Part shown: in pieces, positions 36,976 to 45,759 of the stretch | Position numbering within the stretch: the stretch's first letter is position 1 | Layout of the letters: each line of letters opens with the position of its first letter | Assembly: GCF_029855045.1 (NCBI RefSeq) | Contig: NZ_CP123228.1 | Span: forward strand, 4,588,001-4,652,000 | DNA from: Piscinibacter sp. XHJ-5 | Lineage (GTDB): Bacteria > Pseudomonadota > Gammaproteobacteria > Burkholderiales > Burkholderiaceae_C | DNA length: 64,000 nt | Reading direction: 5' to 3' | Notes under the pieces: generated by a model | The model's database searches: none | The model's input: only the letters and a program-made list of their open reading frames with translations | Told to the model about the DNA's origin: nothing | Position numbers and translations under genes: made by a program

Positions 36976-37310
36976 GGATCGATTTCCTTCAGCAGGTTTC
37001 GCAGCTGGGCGAAGCGGTCACGCCAGAAGACGCCGTAGTGGCTCATCCAGTCGACCAGCGGCGCGAGCCCCTTCTTCTCGGGGCGGTAGAAGACGTTGCG
37101 GCCCTGCGCGCGATCGGCCACCAGGCCGGCCTGCTTCAGCGAGCGCAGGTGCTGGGAGATGGCCGACTGCGTCACGCCGCTGCCGTGCGTGAGCTCGGCG
37201 ACGCTGATTTCGCCGGACCGGATGATCCGCTCGAAGACGGCCCGCCGGGTGGGGTCGGCGAGCGTGCGCATGACGGCGTCGAGGGGTGCGGCTCGGGGCA
37301 TGGGTTTCAT
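36972..37310 (-). CDS. ArsR-family winged-helix regulator
   Basis: A 112-residue ArsR/SmtB-type repressor. The motifs are LADPTRRAVFERI, the recognition helix GVTQSAISQHLRSLKQAGLV and the wing (RAQGRNVFYRPEKKGL). No Cys pair of the metal-sensing type is present, so it probably senses something else. ATG 37310 is chosen so that the palindrome at 37321-37334 stays upstream as an operator; ATG 37301 is also possible. It is coupled to the SRPBCC gene. Confidence 0.85.
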   Translation of the reverse strand: MKPMPRAAPLDAVMRTLADPTRRAVFERIIRSGEISVAELTHGSGVTQSAISQHLRSLKQAGLVADRAQGRNVFYRPEKKGLAPLVDWMSHYGVFWRDRFAQLRNLLKEIDP

Positions 37311-37346
37311 ATTAGCGACCACTAATTCATTAGTCAACACTAATTT
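37311..37346. promoter_or_regulatory. probable ArsR operator and promoter region
   Basis: A short AT-rich block in otherwise GC-rich sequence lies between the ArsR gene and the plus-strand GFA gene. It contains the palindrome ACTAAT-TC-ATTAGT (37321-37334). A related half-site ACTAAT follows at 37339. ArsR repressors bind such 12-2-12-type or shorter dyads over their own promoter. The position is right for autorepression and for control of the divergent GFA gene. Confidence 0.5.
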
Positions 37347-37420
37347 GTCATGCGCCTGGCAAGTAACATCGACCGCTACGGTTTGGCAAGGCGTGCAGGC
37401 ACGCCAGCGAGGACGTGGAC

Positions 37421-37810
37421 ATGCTCAATGGTTCTTGCAACTGCGGGTCCGTTCGTTGGACGTTCGACGGATTGCCGGAGTCCGCGACCGCCTGCAACTG
37501 CACGGCGTGCCGCCGGTACGGCGTGCTGTGGGCGTATGGCCACGAGGGCGAAGGCGTCGATGTCTCGGGCACGACCAAGGCCTACGTTCGCGGCGGCTCC
37601 CTTGGCTTTCACTTCTGCCCGGAGTGCGGCTGTGTCGCGTACTGGCGCGCACTGGAGCCGGATCGACAGGGTCGCCGCCGAATCGCGGTCAACTTGCGCC
37701 TGACGGAGCCCGACCCCATCGCCCACATCCCCATCGACCACTTCGACGGACTCGACAAGTGGGAAGACCTGCCGCGCGACGGTCGGTGCATACGAGACCT
37801 ATGGTTCTAG
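37421..37810 (+). CDS. GFA-family zinc-binding protein, second copy
   Basis: A 129-residue GFA-fold protein with the three cysteine clusters GSCNCGSVRW, ACNCTACRRYG and FCPECGCVAYW. It is only distantly similar to the GFA protein at 36053. AGGA lies eight bases before ATG 37421; GTG 37415 is in frame. It is divergent from the ArsR gene and 15 bp upstream of the VOC gene, so probably in one transcript with it. The substrate is unknown. Confidence 0.85.
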   Translation: MLNGSCNCGSVRWTFDGLPESATACNCTACRRYGVLWAYGHEGEGVDVSGTTKAYVRGGSLGFHFCPECGCVAYWRALEPDRQGRRRIAVNLRLTEPDPIAHIPIDHFDGLDKWEDLPRDGRCIRDLWF

Positions 37811-37825
37811 TGGAGCGGAGCACCC

Positions 37826-38227
37826 GTGCTTTCACACATCTTCATCGGGGTCAGCGACTTCGACCGCGCGCTCGCCTTCTACAACCCGCTGATGTCGGCC
37901 CTGGGAATCACGGCCCGCTTCTGTGAGCGAGAGCGTCCCTGGGCAGGCTGGCAGTCGACCCCTGGGCCACGCCCGCTGTTGCTCATCGGCACGCCTTACG
38001 ACGGACAGCCCCACGAGCGCGGCAACGGTCAGATGGTGGCCTTCCTCGCGGCCAGCAGGCCGCTGGTCGACAAGGCTTACGCCGTGGCACTGGCCAACGG
38101 CGGCACGTGCGAGGGGGCGCCTGGCATGAGGCCCGAGTACCACGAGAACTACTATGGCGCGTACTTCCGGGATCCGGACGGAAACAAGCTCTGTGTGGCA
38201 TGTCACTCCGCCGAGGGCGCGCCCTGA
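37826..38227 (+). CDS. VOC-family (glyoxalase-like) protein
   Basis: A 133-residue vicinal-oxygen-chelate protein: HIFIGVSDFDRALAFYNPLM at the start and YGAYFRDPDGNKLCVACH at the end, the two beta-alpha-beta modules of the fold. Metal ligands are plausible (His4, Glu near YHENYY). Members include glyoxalases, dioxygenases and resistance proteins, so the reaction is open. A GTG start follows the GFA stop by 15 bp. Its stop overlaps the next ATG (TGATG-type). Confidence 0.82.
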   Translation: MLSHIFIGVSDFDRALAFYNPLMSALGITARFCERERPWAGWQSTPGPRPLLLIGTPYDGQPHERGNGQMVAFLAASRPLVDKAYAVALANGGTCEGAPGMRPEYHENYYGAYFRDPDGNKLCVACHSAEGAP

Positions 38228-38811
38228 TGATCGCCCCCGGGTTCATTCCTGCGCATCGGGGCGGAAGTGCCGTGAGCCGGGTGATTCGCGTGGGTGGCAT
38301 GGCCAAGGCGGAGCTGCTGGAGAAGCTCCGGGACGCCGGGGTCCAGCTCAACGAGGCTGCCCGAACGCTGTTCGCGGATGAGCGGTTCACGACCTCCGAG
38401 GTCTCTGCGCTCATCGAGACGGTAGAGCTCTCCGTCGCGGATCTCGGCTGCGGCAGCGGGGCCACCTTGCCGCAGATCATCGAGCGGGCAGCCGGCGCTG
38501 GCCTTTCACTTTGCCCGCTCGAACTGGCCCCGCATCTGCGGCTCCAGTTCATGGACCAACCGGAAGGATTCCTCGGTCACCCGCCGTCGCAGAACCGCGC
38601 GCCGCCCGGCGCCATCACCGTGGCATCCGAGCCAGTGGCACAAGACGATGAGACGCCGAAGGGCTTCTACCTGCGGCGCATCGAAGGCGTGCTCTGGCTG
38701 AGAGGCTACCGGTCGTGGCCGGGGCACGTGTGGAGCCCCGAAGACCGCTTCGTCTTCGCTCAACTTCTTCCGCGAGCGGCACGCGGCTCGCGCGCCTGTC
38801 CTACGGCGTGA
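38227..38811 (+). CDS. conserved hypothetical protein
   Basis: A frame of 194 residues from ATG 38227, which overlaps the VOC stop by one base. ATG 38299 (MAKAELLEKLRDAGVQLNEA) is an equally likely start and probably the conserved core. The C-terminal part has TPKGFYLRRIEGVLWLRGY and SWPGHVWSPEDRFVFAQ. A family of uncharacterised bacterial proteins shows this pattern; some are labelled helicase without support. No catalytic motif is evident. The protein is cytoplasmic. Confidence 0.6.
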   Translation: MIAPGFIPAHRGGSAVSRVIRVGGMAKAELLEKLRDAGVQLNEAARTLFADERFTTSEVSALIETVELSVADLGCGSGATLPQIIERAAGAGLSLCPLELAPHLRLQFMDQPEGFLGHPPSQNRAPPGAITVASEPVAQDDETPKGFYLRRIEGVLWLRGYRSWPGHVWSPEDRFVFAQLLPRAARGSRACPTA

Positions 38812-38881
38812 CCCTGTACAAGACGCGGGCGGTGGATGGAGCGCTGCGCGCGACGGTGACGGATGAGCGAGCTGCGCCGCC

Positions 38882-39796
38882 TCACAGCGACATCCTCTCG
38901 AACACGCGCAGCCACAACACCGCGGAGACCATGCCCAGCGGAATGCCGACGCCGAGCATGACGGACACGAGCGGCGCATCGAGCCTGGCCTGTGCGGCCA
39001 CGACGCCGGCGCCGATCATGGGCGGCATGGCGGCCTCGATGACGCTCACGCGGCTCACCATCGCCGGTGCGGCGTCCTGCAGCCACAGCACGACCACCAC
39101 GATGGCGGGGCAGACCATCAGCTTGTAGCCCAGCCCCAGGCCGAGCAGGCGCAGGTTCTGCCGCAGCGCATCGAAGCGCAGCTGCAGGCCGACCGAGATC
39201 AGCGCCAGCGGCGCCACCGTCTCGCCCAGGCGCGCAAGCGCGGCGTCCACCGCCGGCGGAAAGTGAACCGGCGCCAGCAGCAAGGCCGCCACCATCGCGA
39301 TGAACGGCGGAAAAGTGGCGACCTTGTGCAGCATGGTCGACGGCGAGACGCGGCGCTCGCTGGCATAGAACGCCGCCGCGAGAACACCCAGCGTGCTCAA
39401 CACCAGGTAGGAGCCGAGCTGGTCGATGAGCAGCCCGAGACCGAGCCCGTCGCGCCCGTGGAGCGTCTCGATCATCGGCAGTCCGATGAACGAGGTATTG
39501 CCCAATCCGCCCACCAGGGTCAACGCCCCCACGCTCGCGCGCGGCAGCCGCATCGCGCGCCCTGCGGCGTGAAACAGCAAGGCGCCGAAGGCGAAGAACG
39601 CCCACGGCATGACCACCGGCAGCAGATGGCTCGCACCGATGTCGAAGCCATGCAGGTAGCGCAGCGTCACGGCCGGCAACGACACGTGGATGATCACCGC
39701 GTTGAGGGCAAGATGGCCGTTGTCGGGCGCCCGGTTCCAAAGGCGCAGCGCCATGCCCGCAAGCAGGCAGGCCAGGAGCAGGAGGAGGTTCGACAT
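38882..39796 (-). CDS. AEC-family (auxin efflux carrier-like) permease
   Basis: A 304-residue membrane protein with about ten transmembrane helices in two inverted halves. Conserved features of the AEC family are NTSFIGLPMIETLHG in the first half and the APLALISVGLQLRF and EAAMPPMIGAGVVA regions in the second. Bacterial members export malate, malonate or other organic acids. No enzyme neighbour narrows the substrate. GAGG precedes ATG 39796. It is divergent from the ECF sigma gene, with 217 bp between them in which no motif stands out. Confidence 0.85.
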   Translation of the reverse strand: MSNLLLLLACLLAGMALRLWNRAPDNGHLALNAVIIHVSLPAVTLRYLHGFDIGASHLLPVVMPWAFFAFGALLFHAAGRAMRLPRASVGALTLVGGLGNTSFIGLPMIETLHGRDGLGLGLLIDQLGSYLVLSTLGVLAAAFYASERRVSPSTMLHKVATFPPFIAMVAALLLAPVHFPPAVDAALARLGETVAPLALISVGLQLRFDALRQNLRLLGLGLGYKLMVCPAIVVVVLWLQDAAPAMVSRVSVIEAAMPPMIGAGVVAAQARLDAPLVSVMLGVGIPLGMVSAVLWLRVFERMSL

Positions 39797-40013
39797 GGTG
39801 CAGGTCCTCGGTTCGGCGGCTCGGAAAAGCGCGCCTGCCCCAGGTACGTGGGCGTCGCGAAAAACCGGACACGCTGGAACCGGATGCTTTCCCCCGACGC
39901 CCGCTTCGAGGTGTTCCGCCGAAGGGATTCGTGCCGCAGACGCCGTGCCGCCCAGGGTCATCGGGCGCTACCATTTCCGCGACCCGCTGAACCGGCGGGA
40001 CGCGGAGGGGCCG

Positions 40014-40568
40014 ATGGGCGACATCACGCAGCTGCTGGCGCGTGCCCGCGAGGGCGACCGGCAGGCCTTCGACGCCTTGTTCCAGGCGCTCTACCCCGAC
40101 CTGCGCCGCATCGCCCGCGCGCGACTCGCGCCGCATGTGCGCGGCACGCTGCTCGACACTTCCGCCCTGGTGCACGAGGCCTACCTCAAGTTCGAGCAGG
40201 GGCAGCGCCTGACACCCGAGGACCGCACGCACTTCCTTGCATACGCCTCGCATGTGATGCGCTCGATCATCGTCGACGCCGCGCGCGCCAGCCGGCGGGA
40301 GCGGCGCGGCGGCGATGCCGTCCATGTGCCGCTGGATACCGGCGTCGCCGATGCGGTGGCCGCGGGCGAGGAGGAGATCCTCGACGTGCACGAGGCGCTC
40401 GAGCGGCTGGGCGCGGCGGACGCCCGCCTCGCGCGAGTGGTGGAGATGCGCTATTTCGGCGGCATGAAGGAGTCGGAGATCGGGGAAGCGCTGGGCATCA
40501 CCGAGCGCACCGTGCGACGCGATTGGGAGAAGGCCCGGCTGCTGCTGGCCGACCATCTGCGAGCCTGA
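40014..40568 (+). CDS. ECF-type RNA polymerase sigma factor (kinase-linked subfamily)
   Basis: A 184-residue sigma factor with region 2 (AFDALFQALYPDLRRIARARL...ALVHEAYLKF) and region 4 (VVEMRYFGGMKESEIGEALGITERTVRRDWEKAR). It belongs to the ECF group that lies next to Ser/Thr kinases. The usual acidic DAED-like segment of region 2.2 is replaced by LLDTSALVHEAY, with Thr49 and Ser50. No anti-sigma gene is nearby. A kinase gene follows by 6 bp. Activation by phosphorylation instead of anti-sigma release is plausible. Confidence 0.85.
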   Translation: MGDITQLLARAREGDRQAFDALFQALYPDLRRIARARLAPHVRGTLLDTSALVHEAYLKFEQGQRLTPEDRTHFLAYASHVMRSIIVDAARASRRERRGGDAVHVPLDTGVADAVAAGEEEILDVHEALERLGAADARLARVVEMRYFGGMKESEIGEALGITERTVRRDWEKARLLLADHLRA

Positions 40569-40574
40569 TCCGCC

Positions 40575-43424
40575 GTGAACGACGCACTCCGCCTCATCGC
40601 CGCCGAGCAATGGCCGGAAATCGACCAACTGCTCGACGACGCCCTCGACCTCGACGCCACCGAGCGCGCTGCCTGGCTCGCGTCGCTGCCCGACACGCCG
40701 GCCAAGGCCGTCCTGGCACGGCTGCTGGCCCAGCAGGCCCGCGTCGAGTCGGCGAACTTCCTCGGCACGCTGCCGCGCCTGTCGGCCGAAGCCTTGGCGC
40801 ATCTGGATGACGTGACCGCGGCGCTCGCCCCCCAGCCCGGTGACCTGGTCGGCCCCTGGCGCCTGCTCGGCGAGCTGGGCCAGGGCGGCATGGGCGCGGT
40901 GTGGCTCGCCGAACGTGCCGACGGCAGCCTGAAGCGCCAGGTGGCGCTGAAGCTGCCCAACCGCAGCTGGGATGCGGCACTGGCCGAGCGCATGCTGCGC
41001 GAGCGGGACATCCTCGCGACGCTCACGCATCCGCACATCGCCCGCCTGTACGACGCCGGCTTCGACGAACAGGGGCGGCCCTTCCTGGCGCTGGAGTATG
41101 TCGACGGCCGTCCGATCGACGAGCATGTGCGGGGGCAGCAGCTTCCCGTGAAGGCCATCATCGGCCTGCTGCTGCAGGTGGCCGCGGCGGTGGCGCACGC
41201 GCACAGCCGGCTCGTCATCCACCGCGACCTCAAGCCAAGCAACATCCTGGTCGACGCACAGGGGGAGGTGCGACTGCTCGACTTCGGCATCGCCAAGCTG
41301 ATGGAGGGCGAGCGCACCGAGGACACGGCGCTCACGCGTGCGGCCGGACGTGCGCTGACGCTGGAATACGCGAGCCCGGAGCAGGTGCGCGGGGAGCCGC
41401 TGTCGACCGCCAGCGATGTCTACAGCCTCGGCGTCGTGGCCTACGAGCTCCTGGCCGGATGCCGGCCGTATCGACTGCGGCGCGGCACGCCGGCCGAGCT
41501 GGAAGACGCGATCGCGAGCGTCGACCCGCCGCGCGCGAGCGAAGCCGCCACCGATCGAGTCGTGCGCAGGGCGCTGCGCGGCGACCTCGACGCGATCCTG
41601 AACAAGGCGCTCAAGAAGCGGGCCGATGCGCGCTACGCCACGGTCACGGCGCTGGCCGAGGACCTGCAGCGCCACCTCGACGGGCACGCCGTGCTGGCGC
41701 GCCCCGACAGCCGCTGGTACGTCGCCCGCAAGTTCGTGGCCCGGCACCGGGTGCCCGTCGCGGCGGTGGCGGGCATGTTCGCCGCGCTGGCCATCGGCAT
41801 GACCGTGGCGTTGTGGCAAACCGCCACCGCGCGCGAGAACCTGCGTCGCGCGACCATGGCGCTGGAGCGCGAGGACGGCGTGCGCACCCTGCTGGTGGAG
41901 ACGCTGGCGGGGGTCGCGGCCTGGGACGCGAAGACGTTCGCCGAACCCGGATCGGTCTCGCGCATGCTTCAGCGCAAGCTCGTCGAGCTCGAGGAGCGCT
42001 ACCGCGACCAGCCGTACCAGCGGCTGTCGCTGTTGAACACGATCGGGACGCAGCTGCCCTACTTCGGCGACTACGAGGGCTCGCTCGCCGTCTGGCAGCG
42101 CTACCTGCCGCTGGTGAAGGCCCAGCGCGGCGACGCGCAGCAGCTGCTCGAGGGCCACATCGGCGCCGCCAAGGCGCTCGTCGGACTGCGGCGCTGGCCC
42201 GAGCTGGAGGCCACGGCGCGCGAAGGACTGGCAGTGTCGGCCTCGGCGGCCGACGTGACCGGCACCCGCGCCGAGCTCGCCTACCACCTGGTCCTCGCGC
42301 TGCTGCAGCGCGGCGCACGGTCCGAAGCGCGGGCGCTGCTCCAGGAGCACGCACGCGCGGTCGCCGCCGGCGAGCAACCAGGGCACAAGGTGCGCTGGGA
42401 CATCCTGATGGCACTGGCGCGCATGGACCTCGGTTACGACGATGTCGCGGCGCTGCAGTCCGCCCAGCAGGCGCACGCGGGCTATGCGGCGCACCCCGAC
42501 GCATCGGTGTCGCAGCTCGGCCTCAGCGCCATGTACGCCGGGATGGCGCATCTCGCAGTGGGCCAGCGGGAACAGGCCGAGACCGCGCTGAGGACCTGCC
42601 TGCAGCACTACGACAAGGTGTTCGGCCGCGAAGACAGCGATGCGGTGCTCGCGCTGGCCCGGCTTTCGCATGTCGTCGCCGCGCAGGGACGCTACGACGA
42701 GGCCCGCCGGCTCCTCGAGGAGCGGCGCCGCGATGTCGAGGCCCGGTCCTCGCAACCCGGACCCGATGCCGCGCTGGCCCGGCGTGCGCTGCTCACGCGC
42801 CAGCTCGAGCTGGCGGTGATGCACGGCGATCTCGAGGCCGCCGCACGCCTGGTCGAGCCGGTGCGGGCCACCTATGCGGCGGCTCTCGACGACCGCGACA
42901 GCAGCCTGGGCATCGTCAGCGAAGCGCGCTGGCTCATGCTGTCGGGTCGCGCCGAGGAGGCCAGGCGGGCCGTCGATGCATGGCTCGAGAAGCTTCCTTC
43001 CGCGCGCTCGGCCCTGCCGCAGGCGCTGCGCGCACGCTTGATGGCCGCCGAGGCCGAGGTGGCGCTGGGCCGCCCCGAGCGGGCCGGCCCGCTGGTGGAC
43101 GACGTGCTGCGCGACCTGCGCCGCATCGGAGCCACACGCAACTGGACCTTCAGGCAGGCGGCGGAGCTGGCCGCCGTCGTGCGCGCCGCGCAGGGCGGCG
43201 CCGACGAGGCGTGGGCCACGCTGGAACAGGCCGATCGCGAACCCGATGCGGTCGCAGCGCCCACGCAGGTCGATCTCGCCGAATCGCTGATGCGGCGCGC
43301 CGCCGTGCTGCGCGCGGCCGGCCGAAGTGCAGACGCCGCCGCGCTGCAGGCGCGCCTGCGCGACGCACTCGGCGGTCAGCACGCGGCGAGCCCGCGACTC
43401 GCCTGGGCCGCGGACAAGGCGTGA
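40575..43424 (+). CDS. Ser/Thr protein kinase with membrane helix and TPR-like tail
   Basis: A 949-residue kinase. After an N-terminal extension, the kinase domain spans about residues 93-370: glycine loop GQGGMGAV (102-109), Lys126, catalytic HRDLKPSN with Asp218, DFG 236-238, and the APE-like YASPEQVRG. One transmembrane helix follows (VPVAAVAGMFAALAIGMTVALW, about residue 400). The rest is helical, Ala-rich and TPR-like and would be periplasmic. The GTG start is 6 bp after the sigma factor stop. The layout suggests that an envelope signal sensed by the tail controls the kinase, which acts on the sigma factor. Confidence 0.88.
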   Translation: MNDALRLIAAEQWPEIDQLLDDALDLDATERAAWLASLPDTPAKAVLARLLAQQARVESANFLGTLPRLSAEALAHLDDVTAALAPQPGDLVGPWRLLGELGQGGMGAVWLAERADGSLKRQVALKLPNRSWDAALAERMLRERDILATLTHPHIARLYDAGFDEQGRPFLALEYVDGRPIDEHVRGQQLPVKAIIGLLLQVAAAVAHAHSRLVIHRDLKPSNILVDAQGEVRLLDFGIAKLMEGERTEDTALTRAAGRALTLEYASPEQVRGEPLSTASDVYSLGVVAYELLAGCRPYRLRRGTPAELEDAIASVDPPRASEAATDRVVRRALRGDLDAILNKALKKRADARYATVTALAEDLQRHLDGHAVLARPDSRWYVARKFVARHRVPVAAVAGMFAALAIGMTVALWQTATARENLRRATMALEREDGVRTLLVETLAGVAAWDAKTFAEPGSVSRMLQRKLVELEERYRDQPYQRLSLLNTIGTQLPYFGDYEGSLAVWQRYLPLVKAQRGDAQQLLEGHIGAAKALVGLRRWPELEATAREGLAVSASAADVTGTRAELAYHLVLALLQRGARSEARALLQEHARAVAAGEQPGHKVRWDILMALARMDLGYDDVAALQSAQQAHAGYAAHPDASVSQLGLSAMYAGMAHLAVGQREQAETALRTCLQHYDKVFGREDSDAVLALARLSHVVAAQGRYDEARRLLEERRRDVEARSSQPGPDAALARRALLTRQLELAVMHGDLEAAARLVEPVRATYAAALDDRDSSLGIVSEARWLMLSGRAEEARRAVDAWLEKLPSARSALPQALRARLMAAEAEVALGRPERAGPLVDDVLRDLRRIGATRNWTFRQAAELAAVVRAAQGGADEAWATLEQADREPDAVAAPTQVDLAESLMRRAAVLRAAGRSADAAALQARLRDALGGQHAASPRLAWAADKA

Positions 43425-43643
43425 CATGCCGCGGGCCACGCGGTCCGCGCATCCCCCCAGAACGAGGTCCCGGCCGCCGACGGCATGTCCGCTCGTGGCG
43501 AGCCGCGTCGTAAAGAGGCAGACGCACCGCCTCGGTTCGTCGTCACCCTGCCCGGAGACTTCCATGCAACCTTCGACCGCCCGGCGCCACGCCGCGCCGC
43601 TTGCCTCGGCCCTGATCCCGTCCCGCGTCTGGCGGGTCGTGCC

Positions 43644-44000
43644 GTGAAGGCCGCTGCGTGTGCAGCACCTGCGCCAGACGCCGTGACCCACGCGACGCCG
43701 ACAGCGAGCCGGCAGCCTTCGCCCTACGTGCGGCTGCTGGCATGGTCGTTCGCCATCTTCAATGCGGTGCGCGTGCTGACCTATCTGCCGACCATATGGG
43801 CCATCCACGAGAGCGCCCGCTCGGACCAGCATTCGCTGCTCACGTGGATCTCGTGGACCGGCGCCAACCTGACTATGGCGCTGTGGCTGCACGAGCAATC
43901 GCAGCGCCGGCTGAATCGCGTGACGGCGGTCAACTTCGGCAATGCGGCGATGTGCCTGCTGACGTGCGGCGTGATCGTGTGGTATCGGATCGGCGGCTGA
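43644..44000 (+). CDS. small three-helix membrane protein, PQ-loop/SemiSWEET-like
   Basis: About 118 residues with three hydrophobic helices: VRLLAWSFAIFNAVRVLTYL, SLLTWISWTGANLTMALWL and the C-terminal NAAMCLLTCGVIVWY. YLPTIWAIHES followed by HSLLTWISWTGAN resembles the PQ-loop pattern of SemiSWEET half-transporters, with PT instead of PQ. A paralogue lies at 53202. The frame is open from ATG 43485, but the added residues are Arg/Ala-rich and absent from the paralogue, so GTG 43644 is preferred. It is 219 bp after the kinase gene. Confidence 0.6.
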   Translation: MKAAACAAPAPDAVTHATPTASRQPSPYVRLLAWSFAIFNAVRVLTYLPTIWAIHESARSDQHSLLTWISWTGANLTMALWLHEQSQRRLNRVTAVNFGNAAMCLLTCGVIVWYRIGG

Positions 44001-44103
44001 GCCCACCGCGCCTGCGCAAACGCGATATCGATCCTCGATCTTGTTCGTTTGCCCGCGTGCGCTTGCTGCCTATCGTGCGGTCGTTGCCCCCAGGACCTCA
44101 CCG

Positions 44104-44643
44104 ATGCACATCGTCAGCATTTCAGGCAGTCCGGCGTTCCGCTCGCGATCGGCGTGGCTGCTGCAGTTCGTGCAGACGCGGCTCGCGCCCGCGGCGCAGA
44201 GCCATCACACCATCGTCGTGCGCGAGCTTCCGGCCGACGCGCTCATCGCCGCCGACGCGAAGAACGCGGCAGTGCGCGACGCGGTGGAGCGCGCCGCGGC
44301 GGCCCAGCTGCTCGTCGTGGCCACACCCATCTACAAGGCCGCCTACAGCGGGCTGCTCAAGCTCTTCCTCGACCTGCTGCCGCAGGACGCGCTGCGCGGC
44401 AAGGCGGTCCTGGCGATCGCCACCGGCGGCAGCCTCGGTCATCTGCTGGCAGTCGACTATGCGCTGAAGCCGGTGCTCTCGGCGCTGGGCGCGCGCGACA
44501 TCCTGGACAGCGTGTTCGCCACCGACGCGCAGCTCACGCCGGGCGCTGCCGGCGGCTTCGTGCCCGACGACGCACTCGTCGAGCGGGTCGACCGCGTGCT
44601 GCGGCCGCTGCTGCGCGACGTGCAGGCCGAAGCGCGATGTTGA
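44104..44643 (+). CDS. ssuE: NADPH-dependent FMN reductase, SsuE type
   Basis: A 179-residue flavodoxin-like FMN reductase. The N-terminal VSISGSPAFRSRSAWLL phosphate-binding loop and the ATPIYKAAYSGLLKLFLDLL segment identify the SsuE group. It supplies FMNH2 to the SsuD monooxygenase for desulfonation of alkanesulfonates. It is the first gene of the six-gene ssu unit; ssuA follows after 115 bp. A CysB/Cbl-type activator would be expected to control it, but no site was assigned. Confidence 0.87.
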   Translation: MHIVSISGSPAFRSRSAWLLQFVQTRLAPAAQSHHTIVVRELPADALIAADAKNAAVRDAVERAAAAQLLVVATPIYKAAYSGLLKLFLDLLPQDALRGKAVLAIATGGSLGHLLAVDYALKPVLSALGARDILDSVFATDAQLTPGAAGGFVPDDALVERVDRVLRPLLRDVQAEARC

Positions 44644-44758
44644 GACGCTGACGCGCGACGCGCCGCGAGATCTCCTGTCTCCTCGTCCCACCCGGGGCGA
44701 TTTGCACCTCGGCCCCCGGGCCGGGGTGCCTCTTTCCGCTCATCTCGAAGGACTCACG

Positions 44759-45748
44759 ATGACACCGAACCCCCTCCACCCCCGCAGCTGGCTGTCGCGC
44801 AGCGTTGCGGCGCTGTCCCTGATCGGCGCGCTGCTTGCCGCCGGCGGTGCGCAGGCGCAGGCGCAGCCGAAGGAGCTGCGCATCGGCTTTCAGAAGTACG
44901 GCACTCTCACGCTGCTGAAGGCGCGCGGCGATCTCGAGCAGCGCCTCGCGCCACAGGGCATCGCCGTCAAGTGGACCGAGTTTCCGGCCGGCCCGCAATT
45001 GCTCGAAGGGCTGAACGTCGGATCGATCGATTTCGGCACCGTCGGCGAGGCGCCGCCGATCTTCGCGCAAGCCGCCGGCGCCGACCTCGTGTACGTGGCG
45101 AACCAGCCTCCCGGCCCTGCCGGCGAGGCCATCGTCGTGCTCAAGGACTCGCCGCTGAAGTCGGTGGCCGACCTCAAGGGCAGGAAAGTCGCGCTGAACA
45201 AGGGCTCCAACGTGCACTACCTGCTCGTGAAGGCGCTCGAGAAGGCCGGCCTGCGCTACGCCGACGTCCAGCCGGTGTTCCTGCCGCCGGCCGACGCGCG
45301 GGCAGCCTTCGAGCGCGGTTCGGTCGATGCGTGGGTCATCTGGGATCCCTTCCTCGCGGCGGCCGAGCGCCAGATCGGCGCCCGCCAGCTGACCGACGGA
45401 CGAGGGCTGGTGGCCAACCACCAGTTCTATCTGGCGGCGCGGCCGTACGCCGAGAAGCACCCGCAGGTCATCCAGGCGATCGTCGACGAGCTGGCCAAGC
45501 TCGATCGCTGGGCCGCGGCCGACCCGAAGGCGGTGGCCACGCTGCTCGCGCCGCAGATCGGGCTGGACGCGCCGATCACGGAGCTCGCGGCCAGCCGCTT
45601 CGCCTACGGCATCCAGCCGATCACGCCGCAGGTCGCCGCGGAGCAGCAAAAGATCGCCGACACCTTCCACGAGCTGAAGCTGATCCCCAAGCCGGTCCGC
45701 ATCCACGATGCGCTGCCGCGGCCGGCGGCCACCACCGCGGCACGTTGA
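44759..45748 (+). CDS. ssuA: alkanesulfonate-binding periplasmic protein, SsuA type, copy 1
   Basis: A 329-residue periplasmic binding protein with a Sec signal peptide ending GGAQAQA. The body has [52 protein letters not shown] and [16 protein letters not shown], the SsuA/NrtA-like sulfonate-binding pattern. AAGGA lies six bases before the ATG. It lies between ssuE and a second ssuA-like gene, 11 bp upstream of the latter. Confidence 0.88.
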   Translation: MTPNPLHPRSWLSRSVAALSLIGALLAAGGAQAQAQPKELRIGFQKYGTLTLLKARGDLEQRLAPQGIAVKWTEFPAGPQLLEGLNVGSIDFGTVGEAPPIFAQAAGADLVYVANQPPGPAGEAIVVLKDSPLKSVADLKGRKVALNKGSNVHYLLVKALEKAGLRYADVQPVFLPPADARAAFERGSVDAWVIWDPFLAAAERQIGARQLTDGRGLVANHQFYLAARPYAEKHPQVIQAIVDELAKLDRWAAADPKAVATLLAPQIGLDAPITELAASRFAYGIQPITPQVAAEQQKIADTFHELKLIPKPVRIHDALPRPAATTAAR

Positions 45749-45759
45749 AGGGAGTGCCC

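Noticed and set aside
39797..40013. Extra gene between AEC and sigma genes
   Set aside because: The only open frame is an upstream extension of the AEC frame without its own ribosome-binding site or family.
43485..43643. N-terminal extension of the PQ-loop-like gene from ATG 43485
   Set aside because: The extra residues are Arg/Pro/Ala-rich and not found in the paralogue at 53202. The later GTG fits the conserved part.
38760..44006. A 1748-residue open frame on the minus strand
   Set aside because: It runs antisense to the AEC (partly in phase), sigma factor, kinase and PQ-loop-like genes. Its translation is Arg/His/Gln-rich with no motif. It is a by-product of high GC in the third codon position.
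44644..44758. Possible riboswitch before ssuA
   Set aside because: There is a CCCGGGG...CCCCGGG hairpin in the gap, but the sequence lacks any known riboswitch core. It is more likely a plain mRNA hairpin between ssuE and ssuA.
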